Origin: Actinomycetota bacterium
Lineage (GTDB): Bacteria > Actinomycetota > Actinomycetes > JACCUZ01
Reading direction: 5' to 3'
Assembly (NCBI GenBank): GCA_030841195.1
Contig: JAVEDA010000287.1
Location: 1 to 7,102, forward strand
Length of the DNA stretch: 7,102 bases
Part shown: one piece after another, positions 1 to 5,602 of the stretch
How the letters are laid out: the number at the start of each line of letters is the position of its first letter
Position numbering within the stretch: position 1 is the stretch's first letter
Notes under the pieces: model-generated
The model's database searches: none
The model's input: only the letters and a program-made list of their open reading frames with translations
What the model was told of the DNA's origin: nothing
Program-made: the position numbers and the translations under genes

Positions 1-75
1 GTGCCCGTGGCGATCCAGGGTGCAGGCAATCGTGCCACCGGTGGCGAGCAGGGCGACCCGAGGGCGACGGCTCAT
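1..75 (-). CDS. L-asparaginase family amidohydrolase, N-terminal fragment (runs off left edge)
   Basis: Only the first 25 codons are inside the window. They read MSRRPRVALLATGGTIACTL and a few more residues. The segment VALLATGGTIA is the hallmark N-terminal motif of type I/II L-asparaginases and related amidohydrolases, and the first Thr of TGGTIA (residue 12) is the family's catalytic nucleophile. The usual reaction is hydrolysis of L-Asn to L-Asp and ammonia, but related members act on other amides, so substrate is not settled by this fragment. I chose ATG at 75 because family members normally begin a few residues before this strand, and the codons just upstream have little GC at the third position. 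An in-frame ATG at 117 is the alternative: it sits 6 nt after a TAGGAT -10 element and could be a leaderless start. The gene diverges from the permease operon and shares its control region. Family call is firm; exact start is not. Confidence 0.85.
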   Translation of the reverse strand, partial: MSRRPRVALLATGGTIACTLDRHGH

Positions 76-104
76 GCGCGCAGCGTAAGAAACGGCGGAT
101 GTGC

Positions 105-133
105 TTGCAGAGTGCATGACCGCATCCTAGAGT
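105..133 (+). promoter_or_regulatory. Candidate promoter of the permease-hydrolase-GntR operon
   Basis: TTGCAG (105-110) and TAGAGT (128-133) are separated by exactly 17 bases, a sigma-70-type arrangement with a TAnnnT -10. Transcription would begin near 140 and leave a leader of about 34 nt before the ATG at 174. The -10 overlaps by two bases the opposing minus-strand -10 at 124-129, so the two promoters probably compete for polymerase. This is a pattern match only. Confidence 0.4.
118..129 (-). promoter_or_regulatory. Likely -10 element for the asparaginase gene
   Basis: On the minus strand TAGGAT (129-124) fits the actinobacterial TAnnnT -10 pattern. It is followed by six bases and then an in-frame ATG at 117, the spacing typical of leaderless actinobacterial transcripts. 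If the real start is ATG 75, the leader would be about 42 nt with no visible Shine-Dalgarno sequence. No convincing -35 was found. Confidence 0.45.
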
Positions 134-142
134 CCTGGGACT
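131..142. promoter_or_regulatory. Small inverted repeat, candidate GntR operator
   Basis: AGTCC-TG-GGACT is a perfect 5+5 inverted repeat with a 2-nt centre. It overlaps the end of the plus-strand -10 and the expected start of the operon transcript, and lies just upstream of the minus-strand -10. An operator here could repress both directions. It is short and does not closely match the GT-N-TA-N-AC core often described for HutC-type GntR proteins, so binding by the product of 2635-3471 is inference. Confidence 0.25.
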
Positions 143-173
143 ACAAGTTGCCCCCCACCTTGCGAGGCGCCAG

Positions 174-1703
174 ATGGACACGGAACGGAAGCCGGTCGCC
201 CATGTCGGGTCCGAGCAGGGAACCAGGCAGGAGATGACTGCTCCCGAGACGACCAACCGGGCGTTCGAGATCGAGCAGCGTGGCATCGACCACATCCCCT
301 TGAGTGAGCGACGCGGTAGAGCCTTCGACCTGTTCTGGATCTGGTTCGGCGCAAACGTGATCTTCACCTACGTGATCAGCGGGGCGATCATCGTCAGCTT
401 CGGGCTCGGGTTCTGGGCCGCGATCACGGTGGCGGTCGTCGGCAACCTCTTCTACGTCCTCGTCGGCCTGTGCTCGATCCCCGGCGCTCGAGCGGGCACG
501 CCGACCCTGGTGGTCTCGCGCAGCGCGTTCGGCGTGGTCGGGAACGCGCCCGCCGCGTTCCTCAGCTGGCTGACCGCCGTCGGGTGGGAGGCGGTCAACA
601 TCGTCATCGGTGCCCTGTCGCTCTATGAGATCTTCCAAGAGCTGGGCGCCGGCCCGGGCAACGCTTGGAAGGCGATCGCGCTGGTGGCGATCGTCACATT
701 GACTTTCGGTGTCGCGGTGCTGGGTCACGCGACGATCACATTGCTCAACAGGTTCTTCTCCTACGCGCTCGGCATCGGCACCTTGGTCCTCGGCATGTTC
801 GTGCTGCCGAAGATCAACTTTGATGCCCAACCGGCGCTGGCCGCACCCACACACGCGGGGGCCTGGCTGCTTGCGTTGCTCGTGATGGCGGCAGCGCCAA
901 TCTCGTGGGTCAACACCGGCTCCGACTACTCGCGGTACCTCCACCCGAAGACATCCAGCAAGAGCATCGTCCTGTGGACGTCGCTCGGGGGCTTCCTCCC
1001 TGCCCTCGCGATCACCGTCTTCGGGATCGCGGCGGCGACCGCCACCGACATGACCGATCCGGTTGCCGGGCTCAAGGAGATCCTGCCCAACTGGTTCTTC
1101 GTGACGTACCTGGCCGTGATCGTCGGCGGGACAATCACCAACAACTTCCTCAACACCTACTCGTCGGGCATGAGCCTGCTCGCGTTCGGTCTGAAGGTGA
1201 AGCGCTACCAGGCCGTCCTGATCGATGCCGTGGTCGGCACGGCCTTGTCGATCTACGCCTTGTTCGTCTTCGACTTCACCAACTCGTTCATCTCATTCCT
1301 GTCGATCATGGTGTTGTGGATCGCCCCGTGGTGCGGCATCTACCTGGCCGACATGGCGCTGCGGCGTGGCCGGTACGACGTCGAGGCGCTGCACCAGCGC
1401 GAGGGGGTGTACGGGTACCGGCGCGGCGCCAACCCCGTGGCCCTCGGGTGGTTCGCGGCCGGGATCGCCTGCGCTGCGTTGTTCTCGAGCAGCGCAGTCT
1501 TCGAGGGGCCGCTGGTCGGCACCATCGGCGGCGGGGACATCTCGATCTACGTCGGCTTGCTCGTCGCGCTCGTCGGGTACTACCTGACTATGCGCAGCCG
1601 CGTCACGACGTCCCGTAGCCCCCTCGGGACGCCGGTACCCTCTCAAGCGACGCCGACGGGCGTCGTTGCCGCCGATGCCAGCACCGAGGAGGCGCCTGCG
1701 TGA
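174..1703 (+). CDS. NCS1-family nucleobase:cation symporter (cytosine/purine permease type)
   Basis: This is an integral inner-membrane transporter of 509 residues, predicted to import a nucleobase-like or related N-heterocyclic compound with H+ or Na+. The cytosolic N-terminus carries the NCS1 signature RGIDHIPLSERRG (residues 36-48), followed by about 12 hydrophobic segments between residues 50 and 472. Other family marks are DYSRYL (251-256), NTYSSG (327-332) and WIAPWCGIYLAD (382-393). W138 and N142 in the third helix and W245 in the sixth fall roughly where Mhp1 places substrate-contacting residues; I made that match by eye. A hydrophilic Thr/Ala/Pro-rich tail follows residue 475. Substrates in this family include cytosine, purines, uracil, allantoin and hydantoins, and the sequence alone does not choose between them. 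ATG 174 has a GAGG six bases upstream and GC-rich third positions from the outset; ATG 234 (residue 21) is a possible alternative. The stop overlaps the next gene's GTG by 4 nt. Confidence 0.9.
   Translation: MDTERKPVAHVGSEQGTRQEMTAPETTNRAFEIEQRGIDHIPLSERRGRAFDLFWIWFGANVIFTYVISGAIIVSFGLGFWAAITVAVVGNLFYVLVGLCSIPGARAGTPTLVVSRSAFGVVGNAPAAFLSWLTAVGWEAVNIVIGALSLYEIFQELGAGPGNAWKAIALVAIVTLTFGVAVLGHATITLLNRFFSYALGIGTLVLGMFVLPKINFDAQPALAAPTHAGAWLLALLVMAAAPISWVNTGSDYSRYLHPKTSSKSIVLWTSLGGFLPALAITVFGIAAATATDMTDPVAGLKEILPNWFFVTYLAVIVGGTITNNFLNTYSSGMSLLAFGLKVKRYQAVLIDAVVGTALSIYALFVFDFTNSFISFLSIMVLWIAPWCGIYLADMALRRGRYDVEALHQREGVYGYRRGANPVALGWFAAGIACAALFSSSAVFEGPLVGTIGGGDISIYVGLLVALVGYYLTMRSRVTTSRSPLGTPVPSQATPTGVVAADASTEEAPA
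1648..1665 (+). repeat. Stem-loop in the 3' end of the permease gene
   Basis: CGACGCC-GACG-GGCGTCG forms a 7-bp stem with a 4-nt loop, extendable by a G-U pair. It lies about 20 nt upstream of the strong GAGGAGG ribosome site (1686-1692) of the hydrolase gene. There is no U-tract, so it is not a terminator. It may protect or pace the polycistronic message, or it may be a by-product of GC-rich coding sequence. Confidence 0.3.
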
Positions 1704-2638
1704 CGACCATCCGTGAGGTCGGGCCGGTGACGCTAGGGGACGCAGGCCCCCAGTCCGCATGGTTCGACGTCCGCTCGCTCGAACCCGGCGTCTTCCTCAT
1801 CGCCGAACCGGGTCATGTGAACAGCTTCCTCGTCGTCGGTGACGACCGGGCGGTGCTTCTCGACACCGGCCTGGGGGTCGCCGACATCCGCGCCGTCGCC
1901 GAAGGTCTCTCCGGCAAGCCGCTCTCCGTCGTCAACACCCACTATCACTTCGACCACACTGGCGGGAACCGGCAGTTCGACCAGATCGCCATCCATCGGG
2001 ACGGAGCTGCCCTTCTCGCCCAGCCCGCGCCGGAGGGCCTTGCGCAGGGATACATGGAGTACACGCGGCGGATGATCTCCGCGTGGGGCGGCTACAAAGA
2101 TCTCGACGACAGCTACTTCCACCTTGTCACCGCGGACACACTGATCCGCCCTCTACCGCCTGGCTTCGATCCCCAGGCGTACGCCGTGACGCCGTCCAAG
2201 GCCACGCAGCTGCTCGATGACGGCGACGAGCTCGATCTTGGCGGCCGGGTCCTGCGTGTCATGCACACACCTGGCCACTCGCCGGACAGCATCTGCCTCC
2301 TCGACGAGCACAACGGGTTGCTCTTCGGTGGTGACACGATCAATACCGGACCGATCTATGCGCAGCTCGAGGGCTCTGACGTCACTGCGTTCGCCGCATC
2401 CACCCGTCGCCTCGCCGGGCTGCGCGACGGCGTCCGGCGGGTGTTCGTCTGCCACTTCATGCGGGTCGACAACCCGTCGTCGCTGCTTGCCGAGATCGCG
2501 GACGGCTTCGAGCAGCTGCTCGCAGGCACCGCGTCGTACCGGGACAACGCAGACTGCCTCGGCTACCCCGTGCGCGAGGCGTGCTTCGACCACTTCTCCG
2601 TGTTCGTCGCCGGTGACGCAGGTGGCACCCGGGTGTGA
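1700..2638 (+). CDS. Metallo-beta-lactamase-fold hydrolase
   Basis: This is a soluble protein of 312 residues with no signal peptide and the complete dinuclear metal-site set of the MBL superfamily: H81-x-H83-x-D85-H86 (THYHFDH), H193 in HTPGHS, D212 in GGDT and H252 in VCHF. Members hydrolyse thioesters, lactones, lactams, phosphodiesters and similar bonds with two zinc or iron ions. The region between motifs (about residues 105-170) is long, contains the YMEYTRRMISAWGGYKDL stretch and probably forms the substrate lid; I do not recognise a characterised subgroup. The GTG start at 1700 is fixed by GAGGAGG seven bases upstream and by the 4-nt GTGA overlap with the permease stop, which implies translational coupling. 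Encoded between a permease and a GntR regulator, it probably acts on the imported compound or a metabolite of it. Opening of a cyclic amide or imide would fit, but that is inference. Confidence 0.88.
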   Translation: MTTIREVGPVTLGDAGPQSAWFDVRSLEPGVFLIAEPGHVNSFLVVGDDRAVLLDTGLGVADIRAVAEGLSGKPLSVVNTHYHFDHTGGNRQFDQIAIHRDGAALLAQPAPEGLAQGYMEYTRRMISAWGGYKDLDDSYFHLVTADTLIRPLPPGFDPQAYAVTPSKATQLLDDGDELDLGGRVLRVMHTPGHSPDSICLLDEHNGLLFGGDTINTGPIYAQLEGSDVTAFAASTRRLAGLRDGVRRVFVCHFMRVDNPSSLLAEIADGFEQLLAGTASYRDNADCLGYPVREACFDHFSVFVAGDAGGTRV

Positions 2639-3471
2639 TCCCTTCTACCGTGACCGTGATCGGCCCTCGGCGTCCCGAGCAGGTCGAGCAGTTCTTCGAC
2701 CGCGTCGGTCAGCTCGACCGGGAAAGCCCGGTCCCCCTCTACTACCAGCTACAAGAGCTCCTCAAGGAAGACATCGACGCGGGGCACTGGCAGCCGGGTC
2801 AGATCCTGCCGTCGGAAAGCGACCTCGAAGCGGGGCTCGGTGTCAGCCGCACCGTCATCCGCAAGGCTCTCGACGTCCTGCAGGCAGACGGCCAGGTCAT
2901 CCGGCAGAAGGGCCGCGGCACGGTAGTCGCACAGCCGAAACTTCGGTACGACGCGGTCGCCACCGCCCAGGAGTGGCTGCACGAAGACATGTCGGAACGG
3001 GCCGTGCTCGCCGAGGTGATCGATGTGCGCCTGGTCAACGCCGGCGGCAACCTCGGGAAGCTCCTTCAGGTCCCCGCCGCGAATCAGCTCTTCGAGATCA
3101 CGGCCGTGACCTCGGTAGGCGAACCGGTATCGCTCACCCAGGCCTACCTCCGATGCGACGCGTCCCCCGAGCTCACCACTGCTTCCGCCGTCAACAACGG
3201 CTTGCTTCTGGAGATCGGTGGGCCGGACCTGCTGCATCAGCTTGCGGCACGGTACGGGCTTCAGGTGCACCGATCCGAGCTGAGCGTCGAGGCCACGACC
3301 GCGAACGAGTTCGAGTGCAGAACCTTGAGCATCACCGACCGCGCACCCATGTTCCTCGTCAGCACGCTCGTCAGCGATGTCGATGACGCGCCGCAGGCGT
3401 TCCTGCGCTCGGTGATCCGCACCGACCAGTTCCGGTTCACCGCCACAGTCGTGCACACCCCTCCAATCTAA
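2635..3471 (+). CDS. GntR-family transcriptional regulator, HutC/UTRA subfamily
   Basis: This is a cytoplasmic DNA-binding regulator of 278 residues. Residues 33-99 form the GntR winged helix-turn-helix: PLYYQLQELLKEDI, then LPSESDLEAGLGVSRTVIRK as the helix-turn-helix, then a wing ending GQVIRQKGRGTVV. Residues of about 115-270 match a UTRA ligand-binding domain (for example ITAVTSVGEPVSL and the closing FLRSVIRTDQFRF). UTRA regulators are typically repressors released by a small effector related to the pathway substrate. The GTG start overlaps the hydrolase stop by 4 nt (GTGA), with AGGTGG nine bases upstream. It gives a leader of about 32 residues before the wHTH, longer than usual, but no better start exists further in. 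As last gene of the operon it probably senses the imported compound and controls the divergent promoters at 105-133 and 118-129. Confidence 0.92.
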   Translation: MIPSTVTVIGPRRPEQVEQFFDRVGQLDRESPVPLYYQLQELLKEDIDAGHWQPGQILPSESDLEAGLGVSRTVIRKALDVLQADGQVIRQKGRGTVVAQPKLRYDAVATAQEWLHEDMSERAVLAEVIDVRLVNAGGNLGKLLQVPAANQLFEITAVTSVGEPVSLTQAYLRCDASPELTTASAVNNGLLLEIGGPDLLHQLAARYGLQVHRSELSVEATTANEFECRTLSITDRAPMFLVSTLVSDVDDAPQAFLRSVIRTDQFRFTATVVHTPPI

Positions 3472-3504
3472 AAACTGACACGGCGCGGCATTGTCGGCCG
3501 TCAG
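3468..3504 (-). terminator. Intrinsic terminator for leftward transcription
   Basis: Read on the minus strand, a stem of CTG-ACGGC with GCCGT-CAG (8 bp, with a 2-nt bulge on the distal arm and a loop of 12 nt) is followed at once by UUUUUAGAUU. That is a Rho-independent terminator layout. On the plus strand the A-run precedes the hairpin, so it would be a poor terminator for the GntR operon, though the hairpin could still define that message's 3' end. The stem contains the TGA of the small minus-strand frame at 3653-3501. Orientation therefore implies transcription coming from the right, where no other minus-strand gene is visible before the OsmC/flavoprotein pair. Confidence 0.55.
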
Positions 3505-3653
3505 TCCGTCTGCTCGATCCAGACACTGCTGTCCGGAATGTGCGTGGCGTCCTGGGGATTCTGACCGCCCGGTTCTCCGCGGATGCCGCCATTTGGGTGC
3601 CGGAACGAGTCCTCCGGGCTCGACCGGACTAGGCAATTGCCGTTCAGCAGCAC
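3501..3653 (-). CDS. Possible small protein or remnant C-terminus, unknown function
   Basis: A 50-residue frame from GTG 3653 to TGA 3501. I do not recognise a family. Unlike the shadow frames around it, it is not Arg/Ala/Pro-saturated. It is rich in Asn, Gln, Asp and Ile and ends SSVWIEQTD. By my count about 80% of third positions and about half of second positions are G or C, the usual pattern for coding DNA in such a genome. An intrinsic terminator begins at its stop codon. Upstream the frame stays open for 13 more codons to a TAG at 3695-3693, with no ATG, GTG or TTG there. GTG 3653 has only a G-rich stretch before it instead of a clear ribosome site. It could be a true small gene or the 3' end of a decayed one: a GTTCGTTC tandem 4-mer on the minus strand near 3684-3691 could mark a frameshift. 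It is convergent with the GntR gene. Confidence 0.35.
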   Translation of the reverse strand: MLLNGNCLVRSSPEDSFRHPNGGIRGEPGGQNPQDATHIPDSSVWIEQTD

Positions 3654-3693
3654 CCCCGCCCCGCGCTGGCCCTCGTGACTGCGAACGAACGCC

Positions 3694-3699
3694 TAGACT
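3694..3699 (+). promoter_or_regulatory. Candidate -10 element upstream of the GGDEF-EAL gene
   Basis: TAGACT fits TAnnnT and would place transcription start near 3706, giving a leader of about 45 nt before the GTG at 3752. No good -35 hexamer is found at 16-18 nt upstream, so this rests on one hexamer only. Confidence 0.25.
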
Positions 3700-3741
3700 T
3701 CGCGGGCGCGGTGACAACTCCAACGGATGCAGAGATTTCAC

Positions 3742-3746
3742 AGGAG
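3742..3746 (+). promoter_or_regulatory. Ribosome binding site deciding the GTG 3752 start
   Basis: AGGAG lies five bases before GTG 3752. The ATG at 3750-3752 overlaps this start but is in another frame that closes after a short run. The long upstream extension in the GTG frame has no comparable ribosome site and no protein-like composition, so 3752 is the most credible start. Confidence 0.6.
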
Positions 3747-3751
3747 CGAAT

Positions 3752-5548
3752 GTGCCCACGCCCACGGGGCCCCGCAAGGCAAGCACCAGGTCGAGCGTGC
3801 CTGTCAGCCCGAACGGGCGAACAGGCCACGACCCGAGCCTCCTCGAGAGCCTGCTGGACGTCATGGAGTACTCGACCTGCGTCGTGAACGGCGACGGTGA
3901 CATCGTCGCCACGAACCGGGCTTGGCGTCAGGCCGCCTCCGGTGCGGGTGGCAGCGGGCTGCTACCTGTCGAAGGCCCCTACGTCGACGTCTGGGCCCCG
4001 GCGACCGGAGACAACCGTGTCGTCGCGGAGAAGATCTCGGTGGGGCTCGAGCTCGTCCTCAGCGGCAAGTCGGACACGTTCAGCATCGACTACGCCTTTG
4101 CCAGCGGTGACAAGGAGCGTTGGATCAGCCTGCGGATCACGCCGCTCCACGAGATCTCCGGGGCAGTGCTCAGCCACGTGGACATCTCAGCGGCGACACG
4201 CTCTGCCCGCGCCATGTCCTACCAGTCGCTGCACGACCCGCTGACCCAGCTGCCCAATCAGGACCTGCTCAGGGATCGGCTCAGGCAGGCGTTGGCATGG
4301 GCCGAACGGACTGGCCGACCGGTCGTCGTCGCCTTCTTGTCCTTGGACGGCTTCAACCGGGTCAACGAACGGCTCGGGCACATCGCTGGGGACGAGCTGT
4401 TGCAGGCGGTCAGCGGCCGATGGCTTGCGCTGATGCGCAGCGGTGACACGTTGGCTCGCTTTGCCGGTGACGAGTTCGTCGCGGTCTGGCCCGGCGTCGA
4501 GTCCATCGACGAGGGAGAGGCCTTCGTGCACGGCTTGTTCGAAGCCCTCGCGCGACCCTTCGCCTTGACCGGGTCAAGCATGGCCGTGTCTGCGAGCATC
4601 GGTGTGGCGGTGAGTGTCCCGAGCCAGTCACCCGACGATCTGCTGCAGGCTGCTGACGCGGCGATGGCGGAGGCCAAGAGCCGCGGCCCCGGCCACATCA
4701 CATTGCACTCGGACGCGCTGCGGGAAGGAATCCACCTGCGACTGCGGACGGAGGTGGAGCTGCGGGAGGCGCTCAAACATGACGAGCTGGTGCTGCACTA
4801 CCAGCCGGTGGTGGATCTCACCCGAGGTGTCACCACTGGGGTGGAGGCGCTGGTCCGCTGGCAGCGAGCTGACGGGCTCCGGATGCCGGACACGTTCATC
4901 CCGGCCGCCGAGGCCAGCGGTCTGATCGTCCCGATGGGTGTCTGGGTGCTCCAGGAGGCCTGCCGGCAAGGCGCGCTGTGGCGTCGGCAGGGCCTGGACC
5001 TGGACGTCGCGGTCAACCTGTCGGCTCGACAGGTGACCGATCCCGACGTGGTGAGCATCATCCAGGACGCTCTTCGTCGTTCCGGGCTTCCTCCTCAGCG
5101 CCTGATGGTCGAGGTCACCGAGTCCACCGTGATGGAAGACGCTGATGCCGCCGAGGTTGCGTTGCGGGCCATCGCCGCACTCGGCGTGACGGTCGCTATC
5201 GACGACTTCGGAACCGGCTACAGCTCGCTGGTGTACCTGAAGCGCTACGACTTGCACGCCCTCAAGGTGGACCGGTCATTTGTCGCCGGCATGGGCATCA
5301 ACGCCGAGGACGACGCCATTGTGGCGAGCATCATCAACCTCGCCGGCGCCGTCGGGGCCGTCTGCATCGCCGAAGGTGTCGAGACCCGTGAACAGCACGC
5401 GGCCCTGGTGGGGCTCGGCTGCGACTATGCGCAAGGCTTCCTGTTCGGTCGGCCGGTCCCCGCCGAGGGGCTCGGCCAGGCGCTGGCAGACTGCGCGCGA
5501 GTCCTGGCGGCTCAGCCGCTCGCAAGGACTGACGTGCCCGGACCGTAG
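3752..5548 (+). CDS. PAS-GGDEF-EAL protein, likely c-di-GMP phosphodiesterase with degenerate cyclase domain
   Basis: This is a soluble signalling protein of 598 residues with no membrane segment. Residues about 30-148 form a PAS-like sensor (YSTCVVNGDGDIVATNRAW, ending VLSHVDISA). The GGDEF domain (about 150-320) has DPLT (162-165), N205, D214 and an RSGD inhibitory-site motif (229-232). The signature reads AGDEF (238-242), and the position of the first metal-binding Asp (D327 in PleD) is Ser197, in SLDGFN. Loss of that Asp suggests weak or no cyclase activity, although AGDEF alone can be functional. The EAL domain (about 330-580) keeps the expected set: E365-A-L, N422, E454 and E457, D484-D485 in DDFGTGYSSL, K505, E541 and Q561. 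It should therefore hydrolyse c-di-GMP to pGpG, perhaps with the GGDEF half acting as a GTP- or c-di-GMP-binding regulator. GTG 3752 is chosen for AGGAG five bases upstream and because coding character begins there. It is monocistronic and convergent with the flavoprotein gene. Confidence 0.9.
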   Translation: MPTPTGPRKASTRSSVPVSPNGRTGHDPSLLESLLDVMEYSTCVVNGDGDIVATNRAWRQAASGAGGSGLLPVEGPYVDVWAPATGDNRVVAEKISVGLELVLSGKSDTFSIDYAFASGDKERWISLRITPLHEISGAVLSHVDISAATRSARAMSYQSLHDPLTQLPNQDLLRDRLRQALAWAERTGRPVVVAFLSLDGFNRVNERLGHIAGDELLQAVSGRWLALMRSGDTLARFAGDEFVAVWPGVESIDEGEAFVHGLFEALARPFALTGSSMAVSASIGVAVSVPSQSPDDLLQAADAAMAEAKSRGPGHITLHSDALREGIHLRLRTEVELREALKHDELVLHYQPVVDLTRGVTTGVEALVRWQRADGLRMPDTFIPAAEASGLIVPMGVWVLQEACRQGALWRRQGLDLDVAVNLSARQVTDPDVVSIIQDALRRSGLPPQRLMVEVTESTVMEDADAAEVALRAIAALGVTVAIDDFGTGYSSLVYLKRYDLHALKVDRSFVAGMGINAEDDAIVASIINLAGAVGAVCIAEGVETREQHAALVGLGCDYAQGFLFGRPVPAEGLGQALADCARVLAAQPLARTDVPGP

Positions 5549-5557
5549 CCAGGCTGA

Positions 5558-5602
5558 CATCGGCGTGAACCCATCCGATCAAGGCGCTGCCTTCATCGGC
5601 GT
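5558..5602. repeat. Pair of 9-bp direct repeats in the convergent gap
   Basis: CATCGGCGT occurs at 5558-5566 and again at 5594-5602, one copy between the two convergent genes and the other over the end of the flavoprotein gene. The 44-bp gap itself (5549-5592) has only a weak 5-bp inverted repeat (ATCGG/CCGAT) and no U-tract, so no clear terminator for either gene is visible here. The repeats may be chance. Confidence 0.25.

Larger units (their letters stand above)
3472..3751. other. Intergenic region between GntR gene and GGDEF-EAL gene
   Basis: This 280-bp gap contains the minus-strand terminator and small frame described separately. It also has a GGCAATTGCC palindrome (3632-3641), a candidate plus-strand -10 TAGACT (3694-3699) without a clear -35, and a relatively A-rich leader (about 3715-3751) ending in the ribosome site AGGAG (3742-3746). 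I compared it by eye with c-di-GMP riboswitch cores and saw no match. A plus-strand frame remains open from a TTG at 3491 into the downstream gene, but its residues are Arg/Pro/Cys-rich with no coding-like composition, so I treat it as untranslated. Confidence 0.6.

Noticed and set aside
1..237. Plus-strand open frame from a GTG at position 1 (78 codons)
   Set aside because: It is antisense to the clear asparaginase N-terminus at 75-1, runs through the divergent promoter region and into the permease start, and has an Arg/Gly-rich shadow composition.
141..944. Long minus-strand open frame (267 codons) opposite the permease
   Set aside because: It mirrors strong third-position GC bias of the permease gene. 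Its Asp/Arg/Glu/Gln-rich product shows no recognisable domain and the sense frame is an unmistakable NCS1 transporter.
2217..3386. Plus-strand open frame of 389 codons spanning the hydrolase/GntR junction
   Set aside because: It is a different frame of two well-supported overlapping genes; the product is almost entirely Arg, Ser, Pro, Ala and Gly.
3632..3641. GGCAATTGCC 10-bp palindrome in the intergenic gap
   Set aside because: Short enough to be chance, with no second copy nearby and no promoter element placed to make it a convincing operator.
3491..3751. N-terminal extension of the GGDEF-EAL protein from TTG 3491
   Set aside because: No ribosome site at 3491, residues are Cys/Arg/Pro-rich and unlike a domain, and AGGAG before GTG 3752 gives a much better start.
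3472..3751. Possible c-di-GMP riboswitch ahead of the GGDEF-EAL gene
   Set aside because: I looked for the conserved core stretches of known c-di-GMP aptamers and saw none; only an ordinary leader and ribosome site are visible.
2749..3912. Minus-strand open frame of 387 codons opposite the GntR gene and beyond
   Set aside because: Its open length comes from GC-rich sense coding; no domain recognised, and it crosses a terminator-like hairpin and the leader of the next gene.
5507..5520. GCGGC-TCA-GCCGC hairpin near the end of the GGDEF-EAL gene as a terminator
   Set aside because: It lies inside the coding sequence, has only a 5-bp stem and is not followed by a U-tract.
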